Assembly: GCA_037043015.1 (NCBI GenBank) | Contig: CM073327.1 | Span: forward strand, 18,396,727 to 18,460,726 | Source of the DNA: Bryum argenteum | Lineage: Eukaryota > Streptophyta > Bryopsida > Bryales > Bryaceae | Direction of reading: 5' to 3' | Length of the DNA: 64,000 bases | Shown here: positions 46,864 through 59,349 of the stretch, one piece after another | Numbering within the stretch: position 1 is the first letter of the stretch | Layout: each line of letters opens with the position of its first letter | Notes under the pieces: generated by a model | What the model was told of the DNA's origin: nothing | The model's input: the letters and a program-made list of their open reading frames with translations, nothing else | Databases searched by the model: none | Position numbers and translations under genes: made by a program

Positions 46864-49311
46864 TCACCAGTAATCACCACAGGAACAGACGCCATCTTTA
46901 AAATGGTGAAATCGATTAGCATCCCTCACTATGATCTCTCGTCCCTCCACCTTTGAGATTAACTTAGTTGCCCCATGACAATCGGTGCACACCCGAAGGT
47001 TCTTGAATACACGAATAGGATTTCCAGGGGGTGTATGCATCAGCCCATACACAATTGCCAACTTCTCACTGTGAGAGCAAACATCAAGTTCTTTGTCCTT
47101 CATGCTCTTGTTCTTCAGCACTAGCTGGGTATCGGGAATGTACCCTTCAGCCTTTATTTTTTCAATCACTTTGTCCTTATATTCATTTATCTCCTTGCAT
47201 TCTGGATGAGATGAGTCCGCTACCAAAAACTCATGAATCTTGTTATCGACTTCGATCCAGCTACGACCTGGCTCCTTGCAAATCGCTCTCTCGCGCATCA
47301 TAGTCCGCACCCATGATACCATGTCCCACTTTCCAGCTTTAGCATAGATGTTGGAAAGGAGAACATATGTACTAGCACTCTTCGGATCCAATTTCAGACA
47401 TTCTTTAGCAACAAGTTCGCCCAACTCTACGTTACCATAAGTTCTACAAGAACCAAGCAGGGCTCCCCAAGTTGCTTCATCAGGTTCAACTGCCATGTTA
47501 TCAATGAAGAACTTTGCTTCCATCAAGCGTCCTGCCCGCCCCAGGAGATCCACCATGCAGGTACAATGAGACACATCGGGTTCGATGTCATAAACTTGTG
47601 TCATAGCCAAATACTGGGAACGACCTTCATCAACAAGGCCTGCATGACTGCATGCTGACAGAACTGCTACAAACGTGACCTTATCAGGCTTCACACCGTG
47701 TGCAGTCATTCGTCTAAAAACCTCCAAAGCGTCCTGCCCAAGACCATGTTGTGCCAAGCCACAAATCATCGCATTCCATGACACAACATTGCGCACCTTC
47801 ATTCTGTCAAACACCACTCGTGCATCATCGATGCTACCACTCTTTGCGTACATGTGAACAAGTGCACTGCCCACCCGCACATCCAACTCAAGCCCTGAAT
47901 CCATGGCATGCCTGTGAACCTTCTTCACCCACTCCAATGGCCCCTCACTTGCACATGAGTTCAAGATGCTCAAAAAAGTGATTGCATTTGGCTCACAACC
48001 CTCTGTCTGCATCTGAAGAAACAGATCATATGCTTCATGTCCACGCCCATGTTCTGCAAATGCGCCTATCATCACATTCCATGATACAACATCGCGCACC
48101 TTCATTCTGTCAAACACCACTCGTGCATCATCGATGCTACCACTCTTTGCGTACATGTGAACAAGTGCACTGCCCACACGCACATCCAACTCAAGCCCTG
48201 CATCCATAGCATGCCTGTGAACCTTCTTCACCCACTCCAATGGCCCCTCACTTGCACATGAGTTCAAGATGCTCAAAAAAGTGATTGCATTTGGCTTACA
48301 ACCCTCTGTCTGCATCTGAAGAAACAGATCATATGCTTCATGTCCACGCCCATGTTCTGCAAATGCGCCTATCATCACATTCCATGATACAACATCGCGC
48401 ACCTTCATTCTGTCAAACACCACTCGTGCATCATCGATGCTACCACTCTTTGCGTACATGTGAACAAGTGCATTGCCCACACGCAAATCAACGTCAAGCC
48501 CTGCATCTAAGGCATGCCTGTGAACCCTCTTCACCCACTCCAATGCCCCCTCACTTGCACATGCGTTCAAGATGCTCACATAAGTGATTGCATTTGGTTT
48601 GAATCCTTCCTGTTCCATTTGTAACATAAGTCGATATGCTTCCTTGCCATTTCCACTTTGTGCATAAGCTCCAATCATCACAGTCCAGGAGATGATATCA
48701 TGATTCATCAGGTTATCAAAAATACGCCTTGCCTCGTTGATGGACCCACACTTTGCATACATCCTAAGAAGGGCAGTCCCCACCCGCACGTCTGATTCAA
48801 GCCCACCATGTGTAATCCATGCATGAACTTCTTTACCCCATTTCAACGCGGACAACCTGGCACAAGCCTTCAAGATGATCATGTAAGTACCCGCATTTGG
48901 CTGCACACCTTCGTGGCACATTTCCCTAAAAAGTCTCATTGCATCCTCGGCATGCTTGTGCTCCACATAACCTGCGATCATGGCATTCCAACTGGCACCA
49001 CTCTTTTTCACAAGTGCATCAAACACACAGCGTGCCTCCTGCAATCTCCCACATTCGATGTACACATGCAGGAGGTTGTTCATCACATGTGTGTTTTGTT
49101 CCATTCTGCTCCTGATGATGCAATCATGAACCTGCTTGGTTGCCATAAGGTCTTTTTGCTTCAAGCACCGCTTCAAGACTTCAACATACATAAAAGAATC
49201 TGTAATCAGGCCTCGTTGCAGACGATTCATCAGAACCACAATCGCTTCACTCAAGGTATTCGCAGTTTGCACATGCATCTTACTACCACCTTGCGCAATT
49301 TGACCCAACAC
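46864..49311 (-). CDS. PLS-class pentatricopeptide repeat protein, DYW subgroup
   Basis: 815 residues in one exon. PPR-DYW proteins bind organellar RNA and deaminate specific cytidines (C-to-U editing) in mitochondria or plastids. Tandem P-L-S repeats run from about residue 35 to 560, typified by VVSWNVMIGAFAEHGRGHEA. Then the E/E+ region (GLVDEGRSQYLAM, PGRSWIEVDNKIHEF) and the DYW domain follow: PG-box-like GYIPDT, HSEKLAIVYGL with the HxE zinc/catalytic pair, CTDCHGATK, and the CSCGDYW end. All zinc-binding landmarks are present. About 375 bp at 47797-48172 recurs almost unchanged 303 bp on (48100-48475), so a triplet of 101 residues was duplicated recently. The N-terminus (MLGQIAQGGSK) lacks an obvious transit peptide, so an upstream exon or start is possible. 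In style it resembles bryophyte proteins. Confidence 0.93.
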   Translation of the reverse strand: MLGQIAQGGSKMHVQTANTLSEAIVVLMNRLQRGLITDSFMYVEVLKRCLKQKDLMATKQVHDCIIRSRMEQNTHVMNNLLHVYIECGRLQEARCVFDALVKKSGASWNAMIAGYVEHKHAEDAMRLFREMCHEGVQPNAGTYMIILKACARLSALKWGKEVHAWITHGGLESDVRVGTALLRMYAKCGSINEARRIFDNLMNHDIISWTVMIGAYAQSGNGKEAYRLMLQMEQEGFKPNAITYVSILNACASEGALEWVKRVHRHALDAGLDVDLRVGNALVHMYAKSGSIDDARVVFDRMKVRDVVSWNVMIGAFAEHGRGHEAYDLFLQMQTEGCKPNAITFLSILNSCASEGPLEWVKKVHRHAMDAGLELDVRVGSALVHMYAKSGSIDDARVVFDRMKVRDVVSWNVMIGAFAEHGRGHEAYDLFLQMQTEGCEPNAITFLSILNSCASEGPLEWVKKVHRHAMDSGLELDVRVGSALVHMYAKSGSIDDARVVFDRMKVRNVVSWNAMICGLAQHGLGQDALEVFRRMTAHGVKPDKVTFVAVLSACSHAGLVDEGRSQYLAMTQVYDIEPDVSHCTCMVDLLGRAGRLMEAKFFIDNMAVEPDEATWGALLGSCRTYGNVELGELVAKECLKLDPKSASTYVLLSNIYAKAGKWDMVSWVRTMMRERAICKEPGRSWIEVDNKIHEFLVADSSHPECKEINEYKDKVIEKIKAEGYIPDTQLVLKNKSMKDKELDVCSHSEKLAIVYGLMHTPPGNPIRVFKNLRVCTDCHGATKLISKVEGREIIVRDANRFHHFKDGVCSCGDYW

Positions 49312-49653
49312 TCTCGCACTTTCACATGCGATGGCAAGTTTTCCATCGTTACCCTTGGGTTGCCTAGTTCATCAACAGATTCAGCGTTAGAGCAACCTCG
49401 AGCAGAAACCACCAATACACAAAGTGAACAATGCAAAGCAACTGATGTACTGCACAGAAAAGTTGCAATCATGCATCCTCAGCATACATCACAATCTTCA
49501 CATTTCTACCACGAAGAGCAATCCCACCAGACGTGCAAATAAAAAAGCAAAGAAACACAAGCAAGAGTGGCACAATCCAAATCCTCAACATGACTCTAAT
49601 CCCAGATTTAGGTCGCACTGCTTTCCTTATCATTGCAGATTGACATGCTCGTG

Positions 49654-50100
49654 CTAATACCTTTTCCCCTGTGCAGCGCCTTCGGTACATTTAGTGGTAT
49701 ATGTAGCATAAGATTGCAATCCCACCTGAGCCACGGGTTGGAACTTCACCCATTCTGGAGTAAAACAACCATCTATCCAAGGCGCTTTCCCTGTCACCTT
49801 ATGTTTCAAGTCACGTAACCTCGGATTCCTCTACACAAACCACCCAAAAATCAGGTATAGGAAAACCTGACTAATACTTACTAATCTCCCCCCAACAGTT
49901 GACAATCAAGGAGTACATCTCTCTGACTACAACGATCGACCCCAAGCATGCCAGAAACAGAGTCATGGTGATACCTTATGAATCCTGTTGTCCCACCACT
50001 GAGAAGGACCCGCAAAGTACTCCCAGAGTTCATCAATAGTCTGCGAATTCTCTGCAACAAACTTCATCCATGTCGGTCCATCTTTCCAGAAGCGACGCAT
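49654..50100 (-). CDS. OSB-like single-stranded DNA-binding protein, C-terminal exons (PDF motif)
   Basis: Two exons on the minus strand: at least 49975-50100 and 49654-49830, joined by a GT-AG intron in phase 0. They encode ELWEYFAGPSQWWDNRIHK|RNPRLRDLKHKVTGKAPWI and end in TAG at 49654. The order L-W-x(n)-WWDNR-x(n)-NP-x-x-x-D-x-KHK-x-TG is the PDF motif of OSB proteins, which bind single-stranded DNA in plant mitochondria and plastids. Two differences from the usual form are NPRLRD and TGKAPW. The frame may extend upstream to about 50128. The OB-fold exons are not found; a basic, Ser-rich stretch starting MLHQGAGRARGG at 50397 could be a transit peptide but cannot be joined in frame. It may be a partial gene. 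Confidence 0.55.
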
Positions 50101-50128
50101 AATAGTTTTTAAGTAATATAATATCTCG

Positions 50129-52007
50129 TGAATTGCTGAATTGTAGAAGAGGTGGATTGATTGAGTGGTTCTAACTCTTTAGAGCTCAGACCGTTCCCAA
50201 AAACATCTCCTCAAAGAGTGAAACAGAGCTGACTTCCAAAAAACGCTCAAACTTGGGTGCAAACGACACAATTCACCTTCAGATTGACAAGCAGAATGAT
50301 CGTCAGAGGTGGATGAGAAGCTCCAAGGACAAGATGCCCACAAGTCAAACCTACGCCCCAGCAGCAGTGAAGGCAAGCCACCCCTCGCTCTTCCAGCTCC
50401 CTGGTGCAACATTTTAACCTTCAGGTACCTGTCAATACATTATCAAGCTAGGAACTGAGAGACTCATCAAGCATTCGAGACAGAGTAAGACATAAGTAGA
50501 ATATACAGCATTTGTCACTATCTGGGCAACTAGTAACCTAAATCTTCAACGGAATTTCAAGCTCTCGACAAATTTTGAAGACCCACTGCAGCTTTGATTC
50601 GTGGTTACAAATAAAAATGTGGCAGTTTGACACATATTCTTCCGTGAATTTAATAATTCAGCAACAATTCAGCAACACATTGCAATTTTGCGCAAACATA
50701 TAAATTCATGATCACTGTAAGGCCCCCAGCACGATGGCTTTTGTGTAAAATCACACGATCGATTCCTGTTTATCAGTATTTTATTTTTATTTTTATTTTT
50801 CTTTCATCAATTTGCTAGATGCTTATCTCTGCACAACCAGAGAATGTCATTTTCGGACAGCAAAACCCAGTGATGTGCATTCCGGAGATATTTTTCCAAA
50901 AAAGAAAAAAAAGAAAAAGCAAAGATTGATCTCGAACCTGCGGGTAGCTTGACCGCTCCGCAGCAAGTGCCAGATGCACGCTGAAGCTAGAGCGCTGCAC
51001 GGCCCGAAGCTCCTCCTCGCAGCATTTGCAAGCCTCCTCCGCGATCAGCACCACTACCACCGGCTCCCCTGCTCTGATAAAATATCGGATTCCCTCGGAA
51101 CACAACGCGATAATTGCAATCGCGTCGCTGCAACCCACGAGAACGAGTACGAGTACATGTAGTAGTAGACGTACTCAGTAACCCTGCCGCTGACCCCTCC
51201 TCAGCACCAAGTCCCTGCAGAAACAGGGGTAAAGCCTCGAGGTTACCCCGTTTCTGCCGTGGGAGTAGCTGCGGGAGGAGCGGCGGCTGCTGAACCAGTA
51301 TTACCAATTTACGGGCGGCTACGGAATTTGTCCTTTAGTGGTTTAGGGCAGAGACTTCACAGTTCACTTTACGGGGCTGGTTTGAGCACCCTTTAGATGG
51401 TTATGGTGAAGTATTGTCACATGTCACAGGCCATTTTAATTGCTGCTGGCAGGTCTCAGTACATCATAGTGATGGATATCACATTGATTTGAATGTGATT
51501 TTTGTTTGGACAATTTGAGGATTTGCTTGTGATAGGGTTTTCATAATTATATAGAAGTAGTAAAAATATTTGATATGTATTACCAAAAACAATTTAAAGC
51601 CATGTACCCATTCTACACCCATGCTTGTACTGTAGAAAGTCCCATATAATTTGATTATCGATGTTTAAGTTGTCTAAAATTAACTAAATGGACCTAAGTT
51701 GAGTACTTTGGGATCTATGATTTCAAAAATAAACTCAATGTTTCTAAATTCGGGCTGTAGGCCCTTGAAATTAACCACGAAAGGACAAATTGTCCCAAAA
51801 TAGGTTTTTTGGGAATTTAGGGAAGTTTCTATGATGTCAATTTTAAGTATATTTTATTGAATTTTTTTTGAAGGTGTGGGAATGTTGGAGCTTCATGGGG
51901 ATCTAAACTTTCTATCTTTTGGACATTGGACAAAAAAGATAAGATACTTCATTTTGAAAATGGATCAAATTTTCACACCTTATCAGGCAAGGTGCTAAAT
52001 TAGCTTC
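50129..52007. other. Region upstream of the OSB-like exons, no complete gene resolved
   Basis: Minus-strand stretches at 50179-50412 (Arg/Ser-rich, possibly a targeting sequence, ending in a stop) and 50945-51138 (ending before a GT donor) could be exons of the same gene, but frames do not join and no OB-fold motif is visible. From 51300 to 52007 the DNA is AT-rich with no recognised feature. Confidence 0.35.
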
Positions 52008-52612
52008 TGTTAACCGAATATTCTCCGAATATTCCCTTCGGTTAACTTTGGCTAGGTCGATACCCGGACGATAGTTGATACTAGGCTTGTATCCATGATA
52101 GAATCAGCCATACTTACAGTGGATACCCGACCTAGGCGGCCGACCAGTCAGCCGACACTGCTGGTCGACTGACAGGGTCGACCCGACTGGATCGGGTTGA
52201 TCAGGTCTGACAACTATGTCAGACCTAGGGCTATATGTACTCCTTCCCCGAGGGGAAGGGTGTGGTTTTTGGGATTATAACATATACTTTGTGATTCTCT
52301 CCCAAGTATCCGCCTCTAATCTTTCTTTGTGTTTTCTTTGTGATTAACTTGACCTGTCTACACTGTCTGGTCTGGTTGATTGTTGTTGTGATCTGAGGTT
52401 AGGAGAGTAGTGTGAGTAGATCAGAGTAGAGTCGATCTAGTGACTCCTTGTTGATCTCTTTCTTTGCTTCTCTCGTACTTTTGAGGTGTCACGATGTTCC
52501 ACTCCAGGGAGTAATCTGGTCAACCTACTGTCGACCTCCTTGAGTACTCCTTGTCGAGTCAAGTTCCAAGTGAAAAATGGTTAGGTACTGTGCCTAGAAA
52601 CAGCCCTTAACA
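52008..52612 (+). mobile_element. 5' LTR of the Ty3/gypsy element
   Basis: 605 bp with termini TGTTAAC and TTAACA, a good inverted terminus. The interior contains many GTCGAC words, as do the coding parts. A TATA-like CTATATGTA lies near 52226. The following TTTGGCGATCATGC is the likely primer-binding area. No 3' copy of this LTR is seen in the window. Confidence 0.7.
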
Positions 52613-53147
52613 TTTGGCGATCATGCTTAAGTCCTACTTCAGTTTCCGTGTCGATCGATCTACCTTGTTATCGTGCACCTAACTCCGTGGTGCTCGCTCA
52701 AGCTAAATCGTACGACAGTCTTGCACGCGGACGGTCTGTCTACAATACTCCCGGCGGTAGCACGGCTACACGCCAGGCACACGCCGCCCTAACCGCCCGT
52801 CATTGCCTGTCGATGTTCACAAACACCGTTGTCCTACACGCCGCCGGGGTAATCACACTAGTCCTCAAACGCTAACCAGCCATCTCGTCGCCAGCTCTGT
52901 CGACGCAGCGAACGTGAGCCCTGCACACAAACACCGTCCGTGGAAAGAGGTTTCGCCCTGCTCAAAGTGCAAATAGCGAACCCCCACACAGAAACGGTCT
53001 ATGGCAGCCCTTCCATTTACGTTCCGAAACATCCCTTCCATTCCACTTTCGATTCAGATCTAGATCTACGGTCCTCTTCTAGATCCAGATCCCGATCTAC
53101 AGATCCAGATCTAGATCTAGATCTGAGAACCGACACGTGGCCAGACT
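52613..53147 (+). other. Gypsy leader
   Basis: Untranslated region between LTR and gag, with a primer-binding-like start and an AGATCT/GATCTAG-rich patch at 53050-53130. No coding function recognised. Confidence 0.55.
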
Positions 53148-56100
53148 ATGTCGGGTAGGCGCACACGAGCAAGTGGCACCCCCGATCCCCTGGAAATTAC
53201 CGCTGACCAACTTCGTAATCCGCAGACCTTACGAGAACTCCGAAATCTGCAACCCGCAACGACTTCTACGCCGGTCGTAATCGTCCGACCCGACAATCCA
53301 ACACCAACCGGAGGACGTCACAACACCACCATGGAACATTCAACCCATATTGCAGATGTCGACCTACCACGACCGACCTCCTCGCCGTCACCTACATCGG
53401 CGTCCAGACCGCACAGCCGCGGCGGAGAACCGACGTCTCGCCGACCGTCCCCTGGTGATCCATTTCCCCCGGAGTCCATACTCCCCCCACGCCCCTCGAG
53501 CGCACACGCCACGTACGCCCCTCGCGACACCTCGATGGACACATTATATAACCAACAAGCCGAAATTATGCCTTTACAAAATCAGCAGGCATTTTTAGCT
53601 TTTCGCCTAGCCCGCCTCATGGCTAGCGGCCCAATGTCCCGCCCGGACACATCGAGGACCGCGGAACAACCTTTGCCGAGTCGACAGCTGGTCGACCCTT
53701 ATCAGTCGACCAGCAGCCGACAACAAACAACATTTCTGGCCATCCCTGTCGACCGGGATCTTGCTACTCACCCCAGTTTAGTCGACCCGATACGAGATCC
53801 TGCTCAATCAGGCCGCACAACACACTCGCCTAATATCCTCAACCTCGAAAATCGCCCACCGACTCCAGCTGGACCACCTACCTCTCGTGCCCCCCTGATG
53901 CTGCCTCGTACTCTCTCAACTCTCCCTTTCCAGGGACGTGCTCTTCCGCTCCCCCGACCGGCGAGTATCCCGAGCGCAGTCCCGACCTCGACACCTCCAA
54001 GGTCGACCCCGACAGGTGTCCCAAGATCCGGATCGACACCGCCCGTGGCTGGCCCCTCACTTCCATCCACGTCGGCACCCACAGGTAATTCAGGGCTTAC
54101 CTCTACAACAGTACCTCCTGTTAGTATACGCTCGTGTTTCGTGTGCGGATCGTACCGTCACACCATTGACGAATGTCCGAATTATGCGCTGGGTCTCCAG
54201 GCGTGGCCGACAGAGCCCGCCATTCCGCGACCCCCGATCGACCCCCTATATCGCCAAACAGCTCGGAAACCAGTCAGCATGCCGACTTACCATGAAGGCA
54301 AATGCGCCATGACCCATGTGCATAGATTTACAAACGCACTTACCTTAAATGGAGAAACTGACCCGACTATTACCATAGCTTTGTTTGGAAACTCGTTAGT
54401 AGACGCCAGTAACTATAATTGGTTTACAATCCAACGCAACACCTACCCAAATCAAACCCTTCCAGCCCTACTCGATGCCTTCAAACATCGTTACCAGGAA
54501 ATCGACAATGATGATCAGGCGTACCTTCGATCTAGATCCCTTAAACAGGAATCCAAAGAGTCGGTAGACGATTACTATGAACGGATGATGAAATTAGCTA
54601 GTCAATTTGCTACTATGCCAAGTGATGAATTTTTACTAAGCAACTTTCGAGCTGGCTTATTGAAGTATCTGCAGGTCGCTACAGTCGGGCTACCACGCTC
54701 GACCCTGGCTACAGCCAAAAACTCAGCAAAACTTGCCGAGAGTAGTCTACCCAGGGAACCCGACCCAAGCCCGACATCGACCCGGGGCGACACCAAACGT
54801 GCCACGTGTGGCCTCTGCAAAAAACAAGGGCATCTGGACAAGGATTGTTATCTCAATCCCTCGAGTGAATACGGTAAACGCCGTGCCGCTCGTGCGGCTC
54901 CCGCCACCGTCGCATCAACGACCCCGGCCCCAACATCACCAGACACCAATTATCGACCACGGCGCCACTACCCATGCGCTCTCTGCAAATCGCTCGAACA
55001 TCCCACTCACCTGTGTCTCTTATTGCAGGACCCCACGATCACCCGCTTAGTGACGCAACTCCGCAGTGACCCGCCAGTGTCCACATCGACAGTGGTGATT
55101 GAAGAGCAAAAATCGGATAGCATCGGCATCAACACAGTCGCCGCCATCACTCGCAGCAAAGCTACATCGACACCAACCCCCGACAAAGCGTCCACGGAGC
55201 AACCCAACTGGACTGCCCAAGAGGAACTCCGAGACGACATGATGCACCACGTTCGAGCACTGCAGGAAGAACTGGAACCCCGCGCGGATCACCTAATCAC
55301 CGCGAAGTCTTCGCCCTCCGCCTGGGATGCAAGCGCCCTACCCCAGCAACCTCTCTCGCCTCGACAGTCGACGACCGCTAGCTTTGCAACTGACACCGGC
55401 GTCCCCGCTCACCTCCTCCAACAAGTCGAAAACTGCAAAATTCAAGTATCATTGCGGGATTTACTGCGCCTCTCCCCGTCATTACAATCGGCTCTCCGCG
55501 CCCGGCTCGATCCCGACAGCGAGAGAGCACTGCCGGAACCTCCCAGTCCCCACCACGACCACAACATCACCTTAGCGACTGCGTCGGTCGTCGACCGACA
55601 CATGCCCATAATCTCGGTGTCCGTCGGCAAAAACGTAGTGGATGATGTACCCATCGACGGCGGATCCGGCGTCAATGTTGTTACCGAGGACGAACGTCGA
55701 CGCCTTGGTTTACCCAAACCATCCCCCGCACCATTCAACCTCAAGATGGCGAATGGCACTCTGGCTAAACCCAAGGGCCTTATCCGTGATGTGAAAATCC
55801 ACATCCACAGTATTCCCTATACGGTCACCTTAATTGTCCTCGACTATTCGACAGTCAAATCCAACTACCAACTCTTACTGGGTCGACCCTGGCTCCGCTA
55901 TGCCAAGGTGATCCACGATTGGGGCAACAACGAAGTCCAGATCATGGGCAATGGCACTATAAAAACGGTGAAAATTAATCGCCAATTAGGTATCGAAGCC
56001 GTTACGCCCCATGCGCTCATCTGCTACAACTTCATCGAGGGCATCACGGACGAGGAAGAAGAAGTCTTGCTCGCCTCCGACCCGACATTATACACCCTCG

Positions 56101-56470
56101 GGACGATCGACTGCCATGCGCTCACAACACTCCCCCTCGACCCGACTGCCCCGGTCGACCCGCCGGCACCCAACGGCCATGACAGAAGACACAGAATCCG
56201 ACATTACCCAGGGTCGATGCCCGTCGATGACGCCCCAATCCAGGACAAACTCCGAACCATGGACATAGCCCATTGGAGCCATAATGAAGCTGATCGCCTC
56301 GACCTCGTCAATATCGGCACCTCGGCCGACCCTAAGCTCCTCAAGCTCAACACCAACATCCGACCCGAACTCAAGACCGCAGCGACGGCCTTGTTTAAGG
56401 AATTCATCGACGTGTTTGCATTCTCGAGGACAACCTCGAACGCCTCCTTGCGTCCTAAGACTATTCTAGG
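53148..56470 (+). pseudogene. Ty3/gypsy gag-protease (OTA/Tat-like)
   Basis: Open from MSGRRTRASG at 53148. The N-terminal ~320 residues are Pro/Thr/Arg-rich and disordered. Zinc knuckle-like motifs CFVCGSYRHTIDEC (about residue 330), CGLCKKQGHLDKDC (about 554) and CALCKSLEHPTHLC (about 609) surround a retrotransposon gag core (NYNWFTIQRNTY, ESVDDYYERMMKLA). The protease is at about 830-930 (PIDGGSGVNVV, LLGRPWLRY). DGGS near the active site is the form seen in Tat-type elements. The frame then runs to 56765, but after VFAF (about 56430) it reads out of frame with the RT. Confidence 0.8.
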
Positions 56471-59057
56471 TCAACGACGACCTCGAACGCCTCCTCGCCA
56501 CCGGATTCATCGCTCCTGTCGACCAGGCGTCCTGGCTGTCCTCCATTGTCGTAGTGCCCAAGAAAAACGGCAAACTCCGCATTTGCGTCGATTTTCGTCG
56601 ACTCAATGCTGCTACCAAGAAGGACCCTTACCCCTTACCTTTTACAGACGAGGTCCTCGACGCGGTAATCGGGTACGAGGCGTATTCTTTTATCGACTGC
56701 TTTTCGGGCTATCATCAAGTCCGCATCCACCCGACAGATCGCCCAAAAACAACATTTCTCACTGAATGGGGCGCGTATGTGTGGGTAGTGATGCCCTTCG
56801 GATTAAAAAACGCACCCCCAACCTACCAACGGATCGTCAATCAGGTGTTTCGAGAGTACCTCGGTGACTTTATGAAACTATTTCTCGATGATTTCAGTGT
56901 CTACAGTGACATTGACTCTCACCTTCCAAAGCTCCGACTGGTGTTCCAGCGCTGTCGACAGTACGGGGTTAGTCTGAACCTAGAAAAGTGTCTTTTTTAT
57001 GTCTCCTCCGGAGTCATACTTGGATACATTGTCGGCAAAGAAGGCAAGTTCCCAGACCCCAAGAAAATCCAAGCCTTGGTCGACATGCCGGCCCCAAAAG
57101 ACGTCAAGGATATACAAACATTCAACGGGTTAGCACAATTCAACCGGTGCTTCATTAAGAACTACGCCGCCATCATGGAGCCGATTACTCGCCTAACCCG
57201 GAAAAATGAACCCTTCGCATGGACGACCGAGTGCGAAGAGGCTTTCAATACTATTAAGGAGCGCTAAGGGTCCGCCCCGATTCTCATCGATGTCAACTGG
57301 TCGCTCGACTTCCATATACACACCGACGCCTCCGACATTGCGGTTGGCGCCCTCCTGGCTCAGAACCCGACCGGCAAAATCGACCAGCATATCGCCTACG
57401 CCTCCCGACTTCTCAGCAAAGCCGAGAAGAACTATACGACTACGGAAAAGAAGGCACTTGCCATGGTATATGCGGTAAATAAATTCCGACATTACCTACT
57501 TGGCAATCGATTCGTGTTTTTTGTTGACCATATTGCTCTTCAATATTTAATCAACAAACCACAAGTGTCGGGTCGACTTGCTCGCTGGCTGTTGCTGTTT
57601 CTTGAGTTCGATTTTACAGTAGTCTACAAGCCAGGCAAGACCCACGGAATTGCTGACGCGCTGTCCCGAAACGAGGGAGCGGAGCCCGCTATCGGCATAC
57701 CCGACCAAACGACGGACGCTCAGCTGTTCTCAGTCGACCCCGACTGGTCCCAGCCGATAAGTGCCTATTTGCGGCACGGTACGTTTCCACCATCGATGAC
57801 AAAGGAAGAACGCAAACGCTTGGCCCACAAAGCCATCCCTTACCAACTCATCAAGAACTGACTTCACCGACTCGGCAAGGACAACCGACTTCGCCTGGTG
57901 CTAAACGTCGAGCAGAGTCGGGACATCCTCCAGGAGTTACACAAAGGCAATGCGGGCGGCCATTTTTCCCACGACATCACGGTTCGCAAGATCCTCGATG
58001 CCGGATACTGGTCGCCGACCCTGTTTCGCGACACCATCGACTACTGTCGCAGCTGCCATCAGTGCCAACTCTCGGAGGGCCTCCCAAAGACAGTCACTTC
58101 CAAACTCATCACTCAGCTCCCAGCCGAACCCTTCATGAAGTGGGGACTCGACTTTGTCGGACCCGTCAAAAAACCCGACATACAGCTTGTCGGTACATCC
58201 TTGTGGCAACAGACTACGCCACGAAATGGGTGGAAGCCAGAGCCCTCCGCGGCAATACAGCCAAGGAAACCGCTCAGTTTCTTTACGAAACTATTCTCAC
58301 ACGCTTTGGGTGCCCCCTACACCTCATCAGCGACCAGGGCTCTCATTTCATCAATTCGACAATCCAGGCGCTGACTGAACATTTCCTACTTCGACACACC
58401 ACGTCTACCACATATTACCCTCAAGGCAACGGCGAAGCGGAATCGACCAACAAAGTCATTGTACGCATGCTCCAAAAGCTCGTCAATGACAACCGCAACG
58501 ACTGGGATGTCCAACTCCACACCGTGCTATTCGCCTACCGAACCGCTTGTAAGGTCATCACAGGACATACACCCTTCCAGTTGGTGTACGGCCTCACCCC
58601 CCTCATGCCAACCGAATACATTGTACCGACCAGCAGGTCGACTGACCCAGCCGACTTCACAACAAGGCGGGTACTGGCAGCTCGAACCCTCGACCTCGAA
58701 CGCCTAGACGAGACTCGCCTTCACGCGGCTGCGCAACATGGTACCCGACAATGGAACCAAGCCCAATGGGCCAGCACCCACAACCCGTCGCACCAATATC
58801 ACTTGGGCGATTACGTCGTGTGGCACCCTAAAGGAGCGAACGTTCATACGGGTAAACTCCGCAACAAATGGTTCGGCCCCTATCGAGTCCAATACGTACT
58901 CCCGAACAACACGGTTCTCCTGGACAGCCTCCAACATTTCGACCCCGACCCCGTTATTGTCAACATCAATATACTCAAGCCGTACCGACTCCCCCACGAC
59001 TCCCCAGCGTGTACCCTTCCAACTCCTGTCCTCAGTAAATCCGAAATCCAAGCGTAG
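56470..59057 (+). pseudogene. Ty3/gypsy RT-RNase H-integrase
   Basis: RT: WLSSIVVVPKKNGKLRICVDF, YHQVRIHP, FGLKNAPPTYQ, KLFLDDFSVYS. RNase H: FHIHTDASD, AYASRLLSKAEKNY, ADALSR. Integrase: H-H-C-C zinc (HKGNAGGHF, CRSCHQCQ), GLDFVGP, SDQGSHF, PQGNGEAESTNK (Asp-Asp-Glu complete), and the C-terminal GPYRVQYVL. No chromodomain is visible. Stops at 57265-57267 (TAA) and 57859-57861 (TGA), and a frameshift near 58180, show it is inactive. The part of pol just before the RT is shortened: about 35-40 residues usually found between VFAF and the RT start are missing. Confidence 0.85.
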
Positions 59058-59349
59058 ACACCGACAAACGAAGACGACTCGACACTCACAGACTCGATCC
59101 TCGTCAGTCGACTCGACGGGTCAACCCGACCAGCTGGTCAACGACCGCCGCCAAATTTATGGCGAGCGCGCCTGAATGTCACATCAAGGCGCCAACCCGA
59201 ATTCGAAATTCGAGTACATACATCCATAGCGGCCCACACTCCTCCTCTCCTTCCACTGAGCATGCCTTTCGCATTCGATCCTGCCGCCGATGCCATCGCC
59301 GCATCAATCCTTCACGAACTGCGCTTTGCGCAACCTCGAGGAGGGAGGG

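Noticed and set aside
46864-49311. Assignment to a named moss (for example Physcomitrium) on PPR similarity
   Set aside because: The resemblance is from memory of the family's style and cannot be measured here; transposon content does not settle it either.
48808-49542. 244-codon plus-strand frame opposite the PPR gene
   Set aside because: Antisense shadow of the PPR coding sequence, with no motif of its own.
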